The position numbers and the translations under genes were made by a program. The notes below the pieces were generated by a model. That model saw only the letters and a list, made by a program, of their open reading frames with translations. It ran no database searches and was not told the origin of the DNA. Of a stretch of DNA of 64,000 bases, positions 25,213-34,042 are shown piece after piece (within the stretch, counting starts at the first letter, position 1; every line of letters begins with the position of its first letter). Source of the stretch: Lacrimispora amygdalina (GTDB taxonomy: Bacteria; Bacillota; Clostridia; Lachnospirales; Lachnospiraceae); the NCBI RefSeq assembly GCF_003432035.1, contig NZ_QOHO01000062.1, forward strand, positions 1 to 64,000, in the 5' to 3' direction.

Positions 25213-25843
25213 AACGAATGAGGGAATCCAGAGTGAAGTGACAGCAGAGATTTTTGATGAGTTTGCGAAAGGTATGAGAGATAAGGGGTGGAATGGGGTG
25301 ACTGAAATGATATCCTCCGGAATTCATGGCGGAGATATTCTGGAGATTGGCCCAGGTCCCGGTTATGTAGGGTTAGAGCTGGCAAAACAGATAAATCCCA
25401 GAACTTTTACCGGGTGTGAGATCAGTCCGGCCATGATCCGGATTGCGGAGAAAAATGCTAAGGAATATGGAATTGCTGCCCGCTATGTGCAGGGGAATGG
25501 AATGAATATGCCGTTGCCTGACGTTTCATTTGATTGCGTGATATCCAATGGATCCATGCATGAATGGGAAAATCCGGTTGAAGTTTTTGATGAGATTTAC
25601 AGGGTTCTTCGTCCGGGAGGAAGGTATTGTATTACAGATATGAGACGGGATATCGGCTTTTTAAAGCGATATATGATATATTTCAGCACAAAACCAAAAG
25701 AAATCAGACCTGGATTTCTTTCTTCACTGAATGCTTCTTATACACAGGAAGAGATACAGAAACTTCTTGACAGCAGCAGACTTAGGGACGGAACAGTAAA
25801 AAAGGATTTTATGGGATTAAGTATAACGGGTGAGAAGAACTAG
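25190..25843 (+). CDS. Class I SAM-dependent methyltransferase co-transcribed with padR
   Basis: A 217-residue methyltransferase (Methyltransf_11/25 type). Motif I is ILEIGPGPGYVGLEL, motif II ends GCEISPAMI, and the post-II region is FDCVISNGSMHEW followed by RVLRPGGRYCITD. It resembles UbiE-like small-molecule methyltransferases. The ATG at 25190 follows AAAGGAG and lies inside the padR gene. Linked expression with a PadR sensor suggests detoxification or modification of a compound that PadR senses; this is inference. It is not closely similar to the two methyltransferases at 900 and 6872. Confidence 0.83.
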   Translation: MTAARIVETNEGIQSEVTAEIFDEFAKGMRDKGWNGVTEMISSGIHGGDILEIGPGPGYVGLELAKQINPRTFTGCEISPAMIRIAEKNAKEYGIAARYVQGNGMNMPLPDVSFDCVISNGSMHEWENPVEVFDEIYRVLRPGGRYCITDMRRDIGFLKRYMIYFSTKPKEIRPGFLSSLNASYTQEEIQKLLDSSRLRDGTVKKDFMGLSITGEKN

Positions 25844-25863
25844 CTGGTTCAGGCAAAAAAACA

Positions 25864-25904
25864 TTGACATCTGAAAAAAAAACATTATAATGAGTATATA
25901 CTCA
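25864..25904 (+). promoter_or_regulatory. TetR promoter with palindromic operator at the start site
   Basis: TTGACA (25864-25869), 16-nt spacer, TATAAT (25886-25891), then TGAGTATATACTCA (25891-25904), a perfect 14-bp palindrome touching the -10 box. The TetR protein encoded just downstream is the likely ligand. Confidence 0.72.
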
Positions 25905-25924
25905 ATGAGTTGGTGGTCATTAAT

Positions 25925-26506
25925 ATGAAATCAAAAAGACAGATACAAAAAGAAACAACCAGGCAGAAAATTATGGATACCGCATGCCGGATATATGCAA
26001 AAGAAGGTTTTTCTGCTTCGACTGCAAGGATTGCCAAAGAGGCAGGGGTCTCACATGGAACTGTTTTTGCTCATTTCCAGTCACTGAATGATCTTTTGGA
26101 GTGTATCATTGGAGAGTTCCAGATCAGCCTTGCAGCTGAATTTCATGATATGGCAGAATCCAGCATCAGCGTTAGTGATTTCCTGGATACGCATTTAAAG
26201 ATTCTCATGGAACATGAGGATTTTTATCTACGTCTTATTACCGAGAGGAGTCTTTTGCCGGAAGAAGTTCAGTATGTATATGCGGATAATCAGTCTGCGA
26301 TTGCCCATCATTTTAACCTGATGATGTCAAGGGAGATGAAGAATGGTACCATAAAAGAAATCCCTGTCCATATGCTTTTTAATACATGGCTGGGAATGAT
26401 TCATTATTACTTATGGAACAAGGATTTCTTTTCTCCGGAAGAACCGGTGTTGGCGCGTTATGCCGGTGAATTGAAACATACATTTTTAAGTCTTATTCGG
26501 AAGTAA
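25925..26506 (+). CDS. TetR/AcrR-family transcriptional regulator
   Basis: A 193-residue regulator. The N-terminal helix-turn-helix (about residues 8-55) contains KIMDTACRIYAKEGF, then ARIAKEAGVSHGTVFAHF. The C-terminal helical domain would bind an inducer. The ATG at 25925 is chosen over a TTG at 25910; the ribosome site is weak (GGTGG). It is first of three genes (zinc-ribbon protein and carboxymuconolactone-decarboxylase-like protein follow with small gaps), and a perfect palindrome overlaps its promoter, so it probably represses this small unit. The inducer is unknown. Confidence 0.85.
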   Translation: MKSKRQIQKETTRQKIMDTACRIYAKEGFSASTARIAKEAGVSHGTVFAHFQSLNDLLECIIGEFQISLAAEFHDMAESSISVSDFLDTHLKILMEHEDFYLRLITERSLLPEEVQYVYADNQSAIAHHFNLMMSREMKNGTIKEIPVHMLFNTWLGMIHYYLWNKDFFSPEEPVLARYAGELKHTFLSLIRK

Positions 26507-26523
26507 ACGAGGAGGAGAGGAAT

Positions 26524-26775
26524 ATGAAGGTATGCATAGCCTGTGGTATGCCCATGGAAAAGAAATCTGATTTTGCAGGAGGCGATGAGCAGAAAGACTA
26601 CTGTGTTTATTGTGCCAGACCGGATGGAACCATGAGGTCATTTGAAGAGGCAAAGGCGGGTATGACCAGGTTTATTATGGAATCCCAGGGGTTTGATGAG
26701 ACAGCGGCGGAGAAAATTGCTATAAGCAGTATGAAAAAGCTGCCTGCCTGGAAGAGTGAGTTTGGTCACGAATGA
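26524..26775 (+). CDS. Small zinc-ribbon protein
   Basis: An 83-residue protein. Cys4 and Cys7 (CIACGMPM) and Cys27 and Cys30 (YCVYC) form a four-cysteine zinc ribbon, matching the family listed as putative zinc ribbon domain (PF12674 in my memory). The remaining C-terminal 50 residues look helical. The ATG follows GAGGAGAGG, 17 nt after the tetR stop. Function is unknown; such proteins often sit beside regulators and redox proteins. Confidence 0.78.
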   Translation: MKVCIACGMPMEKKSDFAGGDEQKDYCVYCARPDGTMRSFEEAKAGMTRFIMESQGFDETAAEKIAISSMKKLPAWKSEFGHE

Positions 26776-26808
26776 GCAGTAGCATGTATGAGAAAGGAGT
26801 AAAACCAT

Positions 26809-27117
26809 ATGCAGGTAAGTAATGCATTTTCAGTATTTGCACAGGAGGCACCGGAGGTTCATGGGCCATGGATGGAGATGGTTCATAAGCTTGACAGGGC
26901 AAGCGGACTCGACAAAAAGACAGAGGAACTTGCGTATATTGCGGTTATGGCAGTCATGCGGCTGGAAAGCGGTCTGCCTTTTCATGTCCAGATGGCAAAA
27001 TCACATGGAGCTACAAGAGAGGAAATAATTAGCAGTGTTCTGGTTGGATTGCCTGCTGCAGGAAATGTAGTGATTCAGTCATTGCCCATTGCACTGGAAG
27101 CGTATGACAAAGAATAG
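26809..27117 (+). CDS. Carboxymuconolactone decarboxylase-like (AhpD-fold) protein without the CxxC pair
   Basis: A 102-residue all-helical protein of the CMD/AhpD superfamily, seen from LAYIAVMAVMRLESGLPFHV followed by MAKSHGATREEII. Redox-active AhpD proteins have CxxC a few residues before the histidine; here the corresponding positions (ESGLPFH) have no cysteine, so it is not an AhpD-type reductase. It is the third gene of the TetR unit, behind AAAGGAG. It may be a decarboxylase-like or binding protein; function is unknown. Confidence 0.78.
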   Translation: MQVSNAFSVFAQEAPEVHGPWMEMVHKLDRASGLDKKTEELAYIAVMAVMRLESGLPFHVQMAKSHGATREEIISSVLVGLPAAGNVVIQSLPIALEAYDKE

Positions 27118-27144
27118 AAAATAGAAGAAACCGGGAATTAATTC

Positions 27145-27208
27145 GACCCCTGAATCCTTTTTGCCTGAAACTCAGTCTTTGGGCGAAAGCGGCCAGGGGT
27201 CCTTTTAT
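27145..27208 (+). terminator. Terminator-like hairpin after the TetR unit
   Basis: GACCCCTG (27145-27152) pairs with CAGGGGTC (27194-27201), with CCTTTTATTT after it. The loop is long (41 nt). Confidence 0.5.
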
Positions 27209-27760
27209 TTAATGGTTTTCGTTCTCGTTTATGACTGTATCCGGAAAGGAATTATGGAAAACTGTATGGTCTAAATCATAGCGTTTTTCATGAAAGGGAT
27301 GAGGGACGGAGTCTTCTCGCGGATAACCAAGGGGGAGCAGTGCCACAGGAATAAAAGCTTCCGGGATATGAAACGATTCTCTTATGGCTGTTGGGTCGAA
27401 ATGGCCTACCCAGGTGGTTCCAAGTCCCAGTTCTGCAGCCTGCAGCATCATCTGAGCCGTTACAATGCTTGCATCCACCGGTCCCATATCTTCCTGGTCA
27501 TAGGATCTTTTCCAGCTTACTTTAGTGTCATAACAGATCAGAAGTGCCATGGGCGCATGAAAATGATAGGGAGTACATTGCTTTAGTTTAGCAAGATTCT
27601 CCCCGCTGTCCAATACGAGAATACGCTGGGGTTGATAATTAACTGCTGTAGGGGCAGCCTGACCGGCCTCCAGGATCAGTTTTAATTTGTCAGGTTCTAT
27701 TTTCCGGTCACTGAATTTTCTGACGGAATAACGTTCCTTTACTAATTGAGAGAAGTTCAT
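27209..27760 (-). CDS. Nitroreductase-family FMN oxidoreductase
   Basis: A 183-residue nitroreductase-fold protein. The N-terminal RYSVRKFSDRKIE motif binds FMN phosphate, AGQAAPTAVNYQP forms the next FMN contact, and LGLGTTWVGHF lies in the C-terminal half. Family members reduce nitro groups, quinones or similar acceptors with NAD(P)H. The ATG follows AAGGAGG on the minus strand. It is monocistronic; its end converges with the CMD-like gene. The physiological substrate is unknown. Confidence 0.87.
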   Translation of the reverse strand: MNFSQLVKERYSVRKFSDRKIEPDKLKLILEAGQAAPTAVNYQPQRILVLDSGENLAKLKQCTPYHFHAPMALLICYDTKVSWKRSYDQEDMGPVDASIVTAQMMLQAAELGLGTTWVGHFDPTAIRESFHIPEAFIPVALLPLGYPREDSVPHPFHEKRYDLDHTVFHNSFPDTVINENENH

Positions 27761-27816
27761 ATCTCTGCCTCCTTTTCCATATCTTTCTAGTTATAACTAT
27801 ACCATATAAATGCAAA

Positions 27817-27846
27817 GGGGCAAAGCCATAATTATGGTTTTGCCCC
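27817..27846 (-). terminator. Terminator of the cellobiose phosphorylase gene
   Basis: A 14-bp stem (27817-27830 with 27833-27846, one G-T pair) starting 7 nt after the stop codon on the minus strand; a short T stretch follows in that orientation. Confidence 0.7.
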
Positions 27847-27852
27847 TGAAGC

Positions 27853-30288
27853 TTATTCCAGTATCAGATTAACATGATATTCTTTTTTGCCTTCCTGGAT
27901 TGGGATTTCATTTCCATTCATGGAAACTCCGTCTACCAGGAAAGAAGAAATTTTATTTCCTGTTTCACCGTTTCTTACCACATGAATGTAGTAGCTGGCA
28001 CCCCGGAACTTGCGGACAGCAGAAAATTCTCTGATAGAATCCGGAAGGCAGGGATTTACAATTAAACCATGGAAACCGGGCCGTATGCCTAAAATGTGCT
28101 GGGAGATACAGACAAAGGTCCAGGCTGCAGTACCGGTCAGCCAGCTGTTCTTTGCTTCACCGAAATTGGCGGCATCTTTACCGGCTATCATCTGGGAATA
28201 GCAGTAAGGTTCTGTCTTATGAATCTCGCTGATCTCTTCTGTATAGGCTGGAGCCGTTTTGCGGTAAATTTCAAAAGCACGGTTTCCTCTGCCGATCATG
28301 GTTTCTGCTATGGAAATCCATGGGTTGTTGTGGCAGAATATTCCTGCATTCTCTTTATATCCAGGCGGATAGGATGAAATTTCACCCAGCTCCTTATGAT
28401 AAGTCTGGTAAGCGGGCTGATGAAGAACGATTCCGTAGGTGGTTTCAAGCCTTTCCTGCACACTGTCCAGAGCTTTTATTGCCAGGCCTTCTTCAATTCC
28501 GATTCCGCCCATTACGCAAAAGCCCTGTGACTCAATAAAGATCTGACCTTCTTTGCACTCTTTGGAGCCAACTTTATTGCCGAAAGCATCATAGGCGCGC
28601 AGGAACCATTCTCCGTCCCAGCCGGATTTAAGGACAGCATCGTAAACTTCTTTTACAGAAGCTTCCGCTTCGGCAGCTTCCTTCTCCAGTCCGGTTAAAC
28701 GGCAGATTTCTGCGTATTCGTTTCCGTATTTCACATACATTCCAGCGATCATCAGAGACTCTGCAACAGGTCCTTCCGAGGGGCCGGTGGTCTGAAATGA
28801 TTCCCCGGGTTCCATGGAAAAGCAGTTTAAATTCAGGCAGTCATTCCAGTCGGCACGCCCGATGAGCGGGAGGCCGTGTGGTCCTAAATGGGATTTTGTA
28901 AATCCAAAGGAACGTCTTAAATGTTCCATTAAAGTCTGGCTCCTGCTGGCATCGTTATCGAAAGGAACATTTTCTTTTAAGATATCCCAGTCGCCGGTTT
29001 CGCGTATGTATGCACTGACTCCTGCAATAAGCCAGAGAGGATCATCATTAAAACCGCTTCCGATATCCATATTTCCTCTTTTGGTAAGAGGCTGATACTG
29101 GTGGTAAGCACTTCCGTCTTCAAACTGGGTAGAGGCAATGTCGATGATGCGCTCCCTTGCCCGTTCCGGTATCATGTGAACAAAACCAAGTAAGTCCTGA
29201 CAGGAATCACGGAATCCCATTCCTCTTCCTGTTCCTGATTCATAATAGGATGCAGAGCGGGACATATTAAAGGTCACCATGCACTGATACTGGTTCCAGA
29301 TGTTTACCATGCGTGCCGTTTTTTCTTCATCCAGTGTTACACTGTAGGTAGAGAGAAGATCTGTCCAGTATTGCCTCAGCTTTTCAAGGGCTTTTTCAAC
29401 ATCTGAGGCAGTGCGGTATTTTTCCAGCACAGCATTGGAGGGAGTCTTGTTGATGACGTCTGGTGCGCTCCATTTTAAGTCCTGTTCATTCTCTGCATAT
29501 CCAAGAACAAAGATAAAGGTTTTTTCCTCTCCGGGTTTTAACTGGAGCGTGATCCGGTGGGATCCGATGGGAGACCAGCCGCTTGCCATGGAATTACCGG
29601 AAGTATTCTTTTCCACCATAGCCGGATTCTGATTCGAACCATACACGCCTACAAACGTATTCCTGTCAGTATCAAAACCCTGAATATCGGTATTGACGGA
29701 GTAATAGGCATAATGATTTCTTCTCTCTCTGTACTCTGTTTTATGATAAATGACAGAACCCTCAACCTCAACCTCTCCGGTATTGAAATTTCTCTGATAG
29801 TTGGTCATATCATCCATGGCATTCCACAGACAGAATTCCACGTAGGAATACAGGGTAAATTCTTTGGCGGCGGTGCTTTCATTCTTTAATGTCACCTGGT
29901 TGATTTCGCAGGAGTCTCCTAAAGGTACAAAGGCTGTCACATTTGCGCACAAGCCATTTTTCTTTCCGGTGAAACGGGTCACTCCAAGTCCATGGCGGCA
30001 TTCATAAAAATCCAGCGGAGTCTTTGTGGGCTGCCAGCCCGGATTCCAGATAGTGCCGTTTTCATTAATGTAGTAGTAGTGTCCGTTGCTGTCCAGAGGA
30101 ACATTATTATAACGGTACCTTGTCAGCCGGAGCATTTTGGCATCTTTATAAAAGCTGTAGCCACCTCCGGTATTGGAAACCAGCGAAAAGAAATTTTCGC
30201 TGCCCAGATAGTTGATCCACGGCAGAGGAGTATCTGGGGCAGTAATTACATATTCTTTGTCCTGGTCATTAAAATATCCATATTTCAT
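27853..30288 (-). CDS. Cellobiose phosphorylase (GH94)
   Basis: An 811-residue cytoplasmic enzyme, exactly the usual length of clostridial cellobiose phosphorylases. It has [15 protein letters not shown] at the start, the beta-sandwich part with [33 protein letters not shown] and [15 protein letters not shown], and the (alpha/alpha)6 catalytic domain with [14 protein letters not shown] and [10 protein letters not shown], whose Asp is the catalytic acid in the family. It splits cellobiose with phosphate into glucose 1-phosphate and glucose, saving ATP. The ATG at 30288 follows AAGGAG. It is divergent from a LacI regulator with a shared operator region. Confidence 0.92.
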   Translation of the reverse strand: MKYGYFNDQDKEYVITAPDTPLPWINYLGSENFFSLVSNTGGGYSFYKDAKMLRLTRYRYNNVPLDSNGHYYYINENGTIWNPGWQPTKTPLDFYECRHGLGVTRFTGKKNGLCANVTAFVPLGDSCEINQVTLKNESTAAKEFTLYSYVEFCLWNAMDDMTNYQRNFNTGEVEVEGSVIYHKTEYRERRNHYAYYSVNTDIQGFDTDRNTFVGVYGSNQNPAMVEKNTSGNSMASGWSPIGSHRITLQLKPGEEKTFIFVLGYAENEQDLKWSAPDVINKTPSNAVLEKYRTASDVEKALEKLRQYWTDLLSTYSVTLDEEKTARMVNIWNQYQCMVTFNMSRSASYYESGTGRGMGFRDSCQDLLGFVHMIPERARERIIDIASTQFEDGSAYHQYQPLTKRGNMDIGSGFNDDPLWLIAGVSAYIRETGDWDILKENVPFDNDASRSQTLMEHLRRSFGFTKSHLGPHGLPLIGRADWNDCLNLNCFSMEPGESFQTTGPSEGPVAESLMIAGMYVKYGNEYAEICRLTGLEKEAAEAEASVKEVYDAVLKSGWDGEWFLRAYDAFGNKVGSKECKEGQIFIESQGFCVMGGIGIEEGLAIKALDSVQERLETTYGIVLHQPAYQTYHKELGEISSYPPGYKENAGIFCHNNPWISIAETMIGRGNRAFEIYRKTAPAYTEEISEIHKTEPYCYSQMIAGKDAANFGEAKNSWLTGTAAWTFVCISQHILGIRPGFHGLIVNPCLPDSIREFSAVRKFRGASYYIHVVRNGETGNKISSFLVDGVSMNGNEIPIQEGKKEYHVNLILE

Positions 30289-30342
30289 AGTTGAATAACT
30301 CCTTCCTGTTGGATGACCCAAATCCCTAAAAACGACATTTTT

Positions 30343-30356
30343 CGAAAACGATTAAG
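30343..30356 (-). promoter_or_regulatory. LacI-type operator at the cellobiose phosphorylase side
   Basis: CGAAAACGATTAAG, identical to the site at 30560-30573. The central AAAACG-ATT resembles the LacI/PurR-family core with a CG dyad. It lies about 20-30 nt downstream of the inferred minus-strand promoter. Confidence 0.6.
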
Positions 30357-30381
30357 AAAGATAATAGGGAGTTATACGGTC

Positions 30382-30410
30382 ATAATAGCGCGGGTTGAGA
30401 AAAAAAACAA
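30382..30410 (-). promoter_or_regulatory. Candidate promoter of cellobiose phosphorylase
   Basis: On the minus strand: TTGTTT (30410-30405), 17-nt spacer, TATTAT (30387-30382). Confidence 0.45.
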
Positions 30411-30523
30411 GAGGAAAATTTTAAATAATGAAATTTTCAATAGGTAAATATAATGAAAAATGTAAATATGCACAAAAAGTATGTACAAAATCTATTTAAA
30501 CTAGACAAAAAAGAAAAAACTTA

Positions 30524-30552
30524 TTGATTTTTACCGAAGAAAGGGGTATAGT
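30524..30552 (+). promoter_or_regulatory. Promoter of the lacI-type regulator/importer operon
   Basis: TTGATT (30524-30529), 17-nt spacer, TATAGT (30547-30552). The start site would fall just before the operator at 30560. Confidence 0.6.
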
Positions 30553-30559
30553 GAAAATA

Positions 30560-30573
30560 CGAAAACGATTAAG
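30560..30573 (+). promoter_or_regulatory. LacI-type operator at the regulator side
   Basis: CGAAAACGATTAAG, an exact repeat of 30343-30356, 217 bp away. It sits over the start site of the regulator transcript. The distance would allow looping between both sites. Confidence 0.65.
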
Positions 30574-30590
30574 TTAAAAGGATGAGACAT

Positions 30591-31610
30591 ATGATTTCTA
30601 TGAAAGAACTGGCACAGCACTGCGGAGTATCCGTTGCCACAGTGAGCAAGGCGCTTAATGATCAGAATGACATCGGGGAGAGTACTAAAATAAGAGTTAA
30701 GCAGGCAGCGGAGAAACTGGGATATTATCCCAATGCTGCAGCAAGATCCTTAAAGACAAACAGAAGCTATAACATAGGAGTGCTGTTTGTTGATGAGGCT
30801 AACAGCGGTCTGACTCATGAGTATTTTGCCGCGGTTCTCGAAGGATTTAAGGTAGAAGCGGAAAAGCAGGGGTATGACATTACATTTATTAACGGGCAGA
30901 TAGGAAAAAAGAAGGTTTCCTATTATGACCACTGCAAATACAGGAATGTAGATGGTGTGGTGATTGCCTGCGTACAATTCGACAACCCTGAGGTGATTGA
31001 TCTTTTAAACGGAAACATTCCGGTTGTAACAATCGATCATATCAATGAAAATTGCTCTTCTGTTTTATCCGATAACATAAAGGGCATCCAGAGCCTGATG
31101 GAATATGTTTATGAAAAAGGCCACAGGAAAATTGCCTACATACACGGGCAGGCAAGCAGCACTGTTACAAAGGCGAGGCTCACCAGCTTTTATCGCTTTC
31201 TTGAAAGTAAAGAACTTTCGGTACCTGATGATTATGTACTGGAAGCAGATTATCTGGATGTCAGTCAGGCTATGGCATGTACCAGTGAGCTGTTAGACAG
31301 AAAAGATCCGCCAACCTGTATCTTATATCCCGATGATACAGCGCTGATCGGCGGCCTTAATGAAATCCGGGTGAGAAATTTAAGGGTTCCGGATGATATC
31401 TCCATTGCCGGCTATGACGGCAGCAGATTATCACAGCTATTAAACCCAAGGCTTACTACCATTCGCCAGGACACAGCGGCAATCGGTATGCAGGCCGCCA
31501 AAAAATTGATAAGCACAATCGAAAAACCCAAGACTACTTTCACAGAACAGATCATTGTGGAAGGGGAGCTGATTACAGGGGAATCGGTTGGTAATGCTAA
31601 TATTTCATGA
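30591..31610 (+). CDS. LacI-family transcriptional regulator of the beta-glucoside genes
   Basis: A 339-residue LacI-type repressor. The N-terminal helix-turn-helix and hinge are clear (MKELAQHCGVSVATVSKALN, then LGYYPNAAARSLKT), and a periplasmic-binding-protein-like sensor domain follows (from about residue 60). Three ATGs lie close together; AAAAGG at 30577-30581 best serves the one at 30591. It is divergent from cellobiose phosphorylase and heads an apparent operon with a sugar-binding lipoprotein, two permeases and a GH1 beta-glucosidase. Identical 14-bp sites at 30343 and 30560 are its probable operators. Cellobiose or another beta-glucoside is the likely inducer. Confidence 0.88.
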   Translation: MISMKELAQHCGVSVATVSKALNDQNDIGESTKIRVKQAAEKLGYYPNAAARSLKTNRSYNIGVLFVDEANSGLTHEYFAAVLEGFKVEAEKQGYDITFINGQIGKKKVSYYDHCKYRNVDGVVIACVQFDNPEVIDLLNGNIPVVTIDHINENCSSVLSDNIKGIQSLMEYVYEKGHRKIAYIHGQASSTVTKARLTSFYRFLESKELSVPDDYVLEADYLDVSQAMACTSELLDRKDPPTCILYPDDTALIGGLNEIRVRNLRVPDDISIAGYDGSRLSQLLNPRLTTIRQDTAAIGMQAAKKLISTIEKPKTTFTEQIIVEGELITGESVGNANIS

Positions 31611-31638
31611 TAGTAATATCAGAAAAGGAGAGGGAAAT

Positions 31639-33051
31639 ATGAAGAAGAAAGTTGTAAGCGGATTATTATGCGCGGTGATGGCAGCTTCACTGGTTGCCGG
31701 CTGCTCCTCAAAGAGCGCGCAGAGCGAAAGCGGAAGCAAAGCTGCAGAAACGACTGCCAAGGAAACTGAGGCAAAGACGGAAACGCAGAAAGAAGCTGGC
31801 GGTGAAGGAGGAAAAGTGATTAATATTTATGTCTGGAATGATGAATTCAAAGCCAGATATGAAGATTATTATGCTTCCAAGCTTCCAGCAGGCTATAAGG
31901 TCAATTTTGTGACGACTCCCAGCGAAAACAACGCCTATCAGAATGCTCTTGATGAAGCACTGTTAAATCAGAATGATGCAAAGGCTGATGATAAAGTGGA
32001 TATGTTTCTGGTTGAAGCAGATTACATTCTGAAGTATGTAAATTCCGATTACACCCTTGATTTAAAGGATGTTGGTATTACAGATCAGGATATGTCAAAG
32101 CAGTATGACTACACCAAAGTAATCGCACAGGATTCCAAGGGAGCACAAAAAGGTATTTCATGGCAGGGCTGCCCGGGACTTTATATTTATCGCCGTTCCA
32201 TTGCCAAGGATGTGCTGGGTACAGATGATCCTGCAGAAGTTCAAAAGGCAATCGGCGACTGGGATTCCTTTGACAAAACTGCTGCAAAGATGAAAGACAA
32301 AGGCTACTTTATGCTCTCCGGATATGATGATTCCTACCGTACTTTCTCTAACAATGTAGCTGCTCCGTGGGTAAACGGAAAGAAAATAGTGATCGATCCC
32401 AACCTGGAAAAATGGGTAGAGCAGACAAAGAAGTATACAGACAGCGGTTACAATCAGAAAACCACACTCTGGGCAGCTGAGTGGGCTTCCGGACAGGGTC
32501 CTGAGGGAAAAGTATTTGGTTATTTCATGCCGGCATGGGGTGTGGATTTCGTTCTTGCGAAAAACTCTCTTGCAAAGGCAGAAGCTGACGGAGGAAAGCA
32601 GGAACCAGGAAATGGTGTTTACGGCGACTGGGCTGCAACCATTGGACCAGAATCCTATAACTGGGGCGGAACCTGGCTGTGCGCAGCAAATGGTACAGAC
32701 AATCCTGATATCGTAGCAGATATCATGAAGACAATCTGCTGTGATGATGCAACCATGAAGAAAATTGTAGAAGAGAAGAATGACTTCGTAAATAACAAGA
32801 CAGTTATGGAAGAACTGGCAAAGGGTGATTATAAGTCAGCATTCCTCGGCGGACAGAATCCTCTTCAGATGTACTGTGATGCTGCAGAAAAGATTGATAT
32901 GAGCAAGATTTCTCCTTATGATCAGGGACTGAATGAAAGCTTCCAGAATGCAATGCATGATTATTTTAACGGTACTGTTGATAAAGATACAGCACTTAAG
33001 AATTTCTACACATCTGCACAAGAGAAATATCCGGAATTAGAAACACAGTAG
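31639..33051 (+). CDS. Sugar-binding lipoprotein of the beta-glucoside importer (SBP_bac_1 family)
   Basis: A 470-residue lipoprotein. The signal peptide ends at the lipobox SLVAGC (Cys22), followed by a low-complexity Ser/Ala/Glu/Thr/Lys linker (about residues 23-60) that would hold the domain off the membrane. The binding domain begins with VINIYVWNDEFK and includes WQGCPGLYIYRRS and an aromatic-rich ligand cleft (WAAEWASG, NWGGTWLC). The ATG at 31639 follows AAGGAGAGG. It sits between the LacI gene and two permeases. Cellobiose or cello-oligosaccharides are the likely ligands from the flanking enzymes. Confidence 0.85.
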   Translation: MKKKVVSGLLCAVMAASLVAGCSSKSAQSESGSKAAETTAKETEAKTETQKEAGGEGGKVINIYVWNDEFKARYEDYYASKLPAGYKVNFVTTPSENNAYQNALDEALLNQNDAKADDKVDMFLVEADYILKYVNSDYTLDLKDVGITDQDMSKQYDYTKVIAQDSKGAQKGISWQGCPGLYIYRRSIAKDVLGTDDPAEVQKAIGDWDSFDKTAAKMKDKGYFMLSGYDDSYRTFSNNVAAPWVNGKKIVIDPNLEKWVEQTKKYTDSGYNQKTTLWAAEWASGQGPEGKVFGYFMPAWGVDFVLAKNSLAKAEADGGKQEPGNGVYGDWAATIGPESYNWGGTWLCAANGTDNPDIVADIMKTICCDDATMKKIVEEKNDFVNNKTVMEELAKGDYKSAFLGGQNPLQMYCDAAEKIDMSKISPYDQGLNESFQNAMHDYFNGTVDKDTALKNFYTSAQEKYPELETQ

Positions 33052-33060
33052 CAGTAAAAT

Positions 33061-33085
33061 ACAGGGCGGGATTTTCCCGCCCTGT
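33061..33085 (+). terminator. Intercistronic hairpin between binding protein and permease
   Basis: ACAGGGCGGG (33061-33070) and CCCGCCCTGT (33076-33085) form a perfect 10-bp stem with a 5-nt loop and no T-run. Such elements raise the level of the binding-protein message over the permeases by blocking 3' decay or causing partial termination. Confidence 0.65.
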
Positions 33086-33106
33086 ATGAAAACAGGAGGC
33101 TCCATC

Positions 33107-34042
33107 ATGGTAAGAGAAAAAAAGGCAAAAGCCAGAAAGAAAATCAGCTATTCAAAATGGGGATACATTTTTTTAATACCTTTTTTTGCTACATATTTAG
33201 TATTTTCCTTTATCCCCCTGATATCTACGTTTTATAACAGTATGTTTGAAAATTACCGTTCAGGGTTGACTCAGATCGGGCCGAATTTTGTCGGATTTGA
33301 GAATTATATCACCATTTTTCAGAGCGATCTTCTAAAGTACTTAGGCAATACCGTGATTCTCTGGATTATCGGCTTTATTCCCCAGATTATCATTTCCCTG
33401 ATTCTGGCGGTCTGGTTTGCTGATTTTAGAATGCGGATGAGAGGAAGTACCTTTTTTAAAACAATTATATACCTTCCCAATGTGATTATGGCGGCATCCT
33501 TTGCCATGCTGTTTTTTGCCCTGTTTTCAGATGACGGTCCAATGAACAATCTTATCATAAGAATGGGGCTGTCAGACAGTCCGATCCGTTTTCTTACCAC
33601 AGTATGGGGAACCAGGGGACTGATCGGTTTTATGAATTTCATGATGTGGTTTGGCAATACAACCATACTCCTCATGGCGGCAATTCTTGGAGTTGATTCT
33701 GCTTTATTTGAGGCTGCAGCCATAGATGGAGCAAAGTCATTCCAGATATTTACCAAAATTACAATGCCGACCATTAAACCCATATTTATTTACGTACTGA
33801 TTACATCTCTCATCGGCGGACTGCAGATGTTTGATGTACCCCAGGTACTTACCAATGGAAAAGGAACACCTGACCGGGCCAGTATGACGTTAATCATGTT
33901 TTTGAATAATCATTTATTCAGCAAAAACTATGGTATGGCAGGAGCTTTATCCGTAATACTCTTCATTATTACAGCAGCACTCAGTCTCGTGGTATTTTTT
34001 ATACTCACGGGTGCTGGTAAACAGAAAGGAGGATCAAGATAA
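33107..34042 (+). CDS. CUT1 sugar ABC transporter permease (MalF-like)
   Basis: A 311-residue permease. It starts with a basic cytoplasmic tail, then helices including IFLIPFFATYLVFSFIPLIS. The EAA loop reads EAAAIDGAKSFQIFTKITMP. The ATG at 33107 lies 7 nt after AGGAGG; an earlier ATG (33086) precedes that site and overlaps the hairpin. It overlaps the second permease by one nucleotide. It forms the membrane channel of the beta-glucoside importer with the next gene product. Confidence 0.87.
   Translation: MVREKKAKARKKISYSKWGYIFLIPFFATYLVFSFIPLISTFYNSMFENYRSGLTQIGPNFVGFENYITIFQSDLLKYLGNTVILWIIGFIPQIIISLILAVWFADFRMRMRGSTFFKTIIYLPNVIMAASFAMLFFALFSDDGPMNNLIIRMGLSDSPIRFLTTVWGTRGLIGFMNFMMWFGNTTILLMAAILGVDSALFEAAAIDGAKSFQIFTKITMPTIKPIFIYVLITSLIGGLQMFDVPQVLTNGKGTPDRASMTLIMFLNNHLFSKNYGMAGALSVILFIITAALSLVVFFILTGAGKQKGGSR

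Noticed and set aside
33319-33783. 154-residue minus-strand ORF opposite the sugar permease
   Set aside because: Shadow of a membrane protein gene; no ribosome site.
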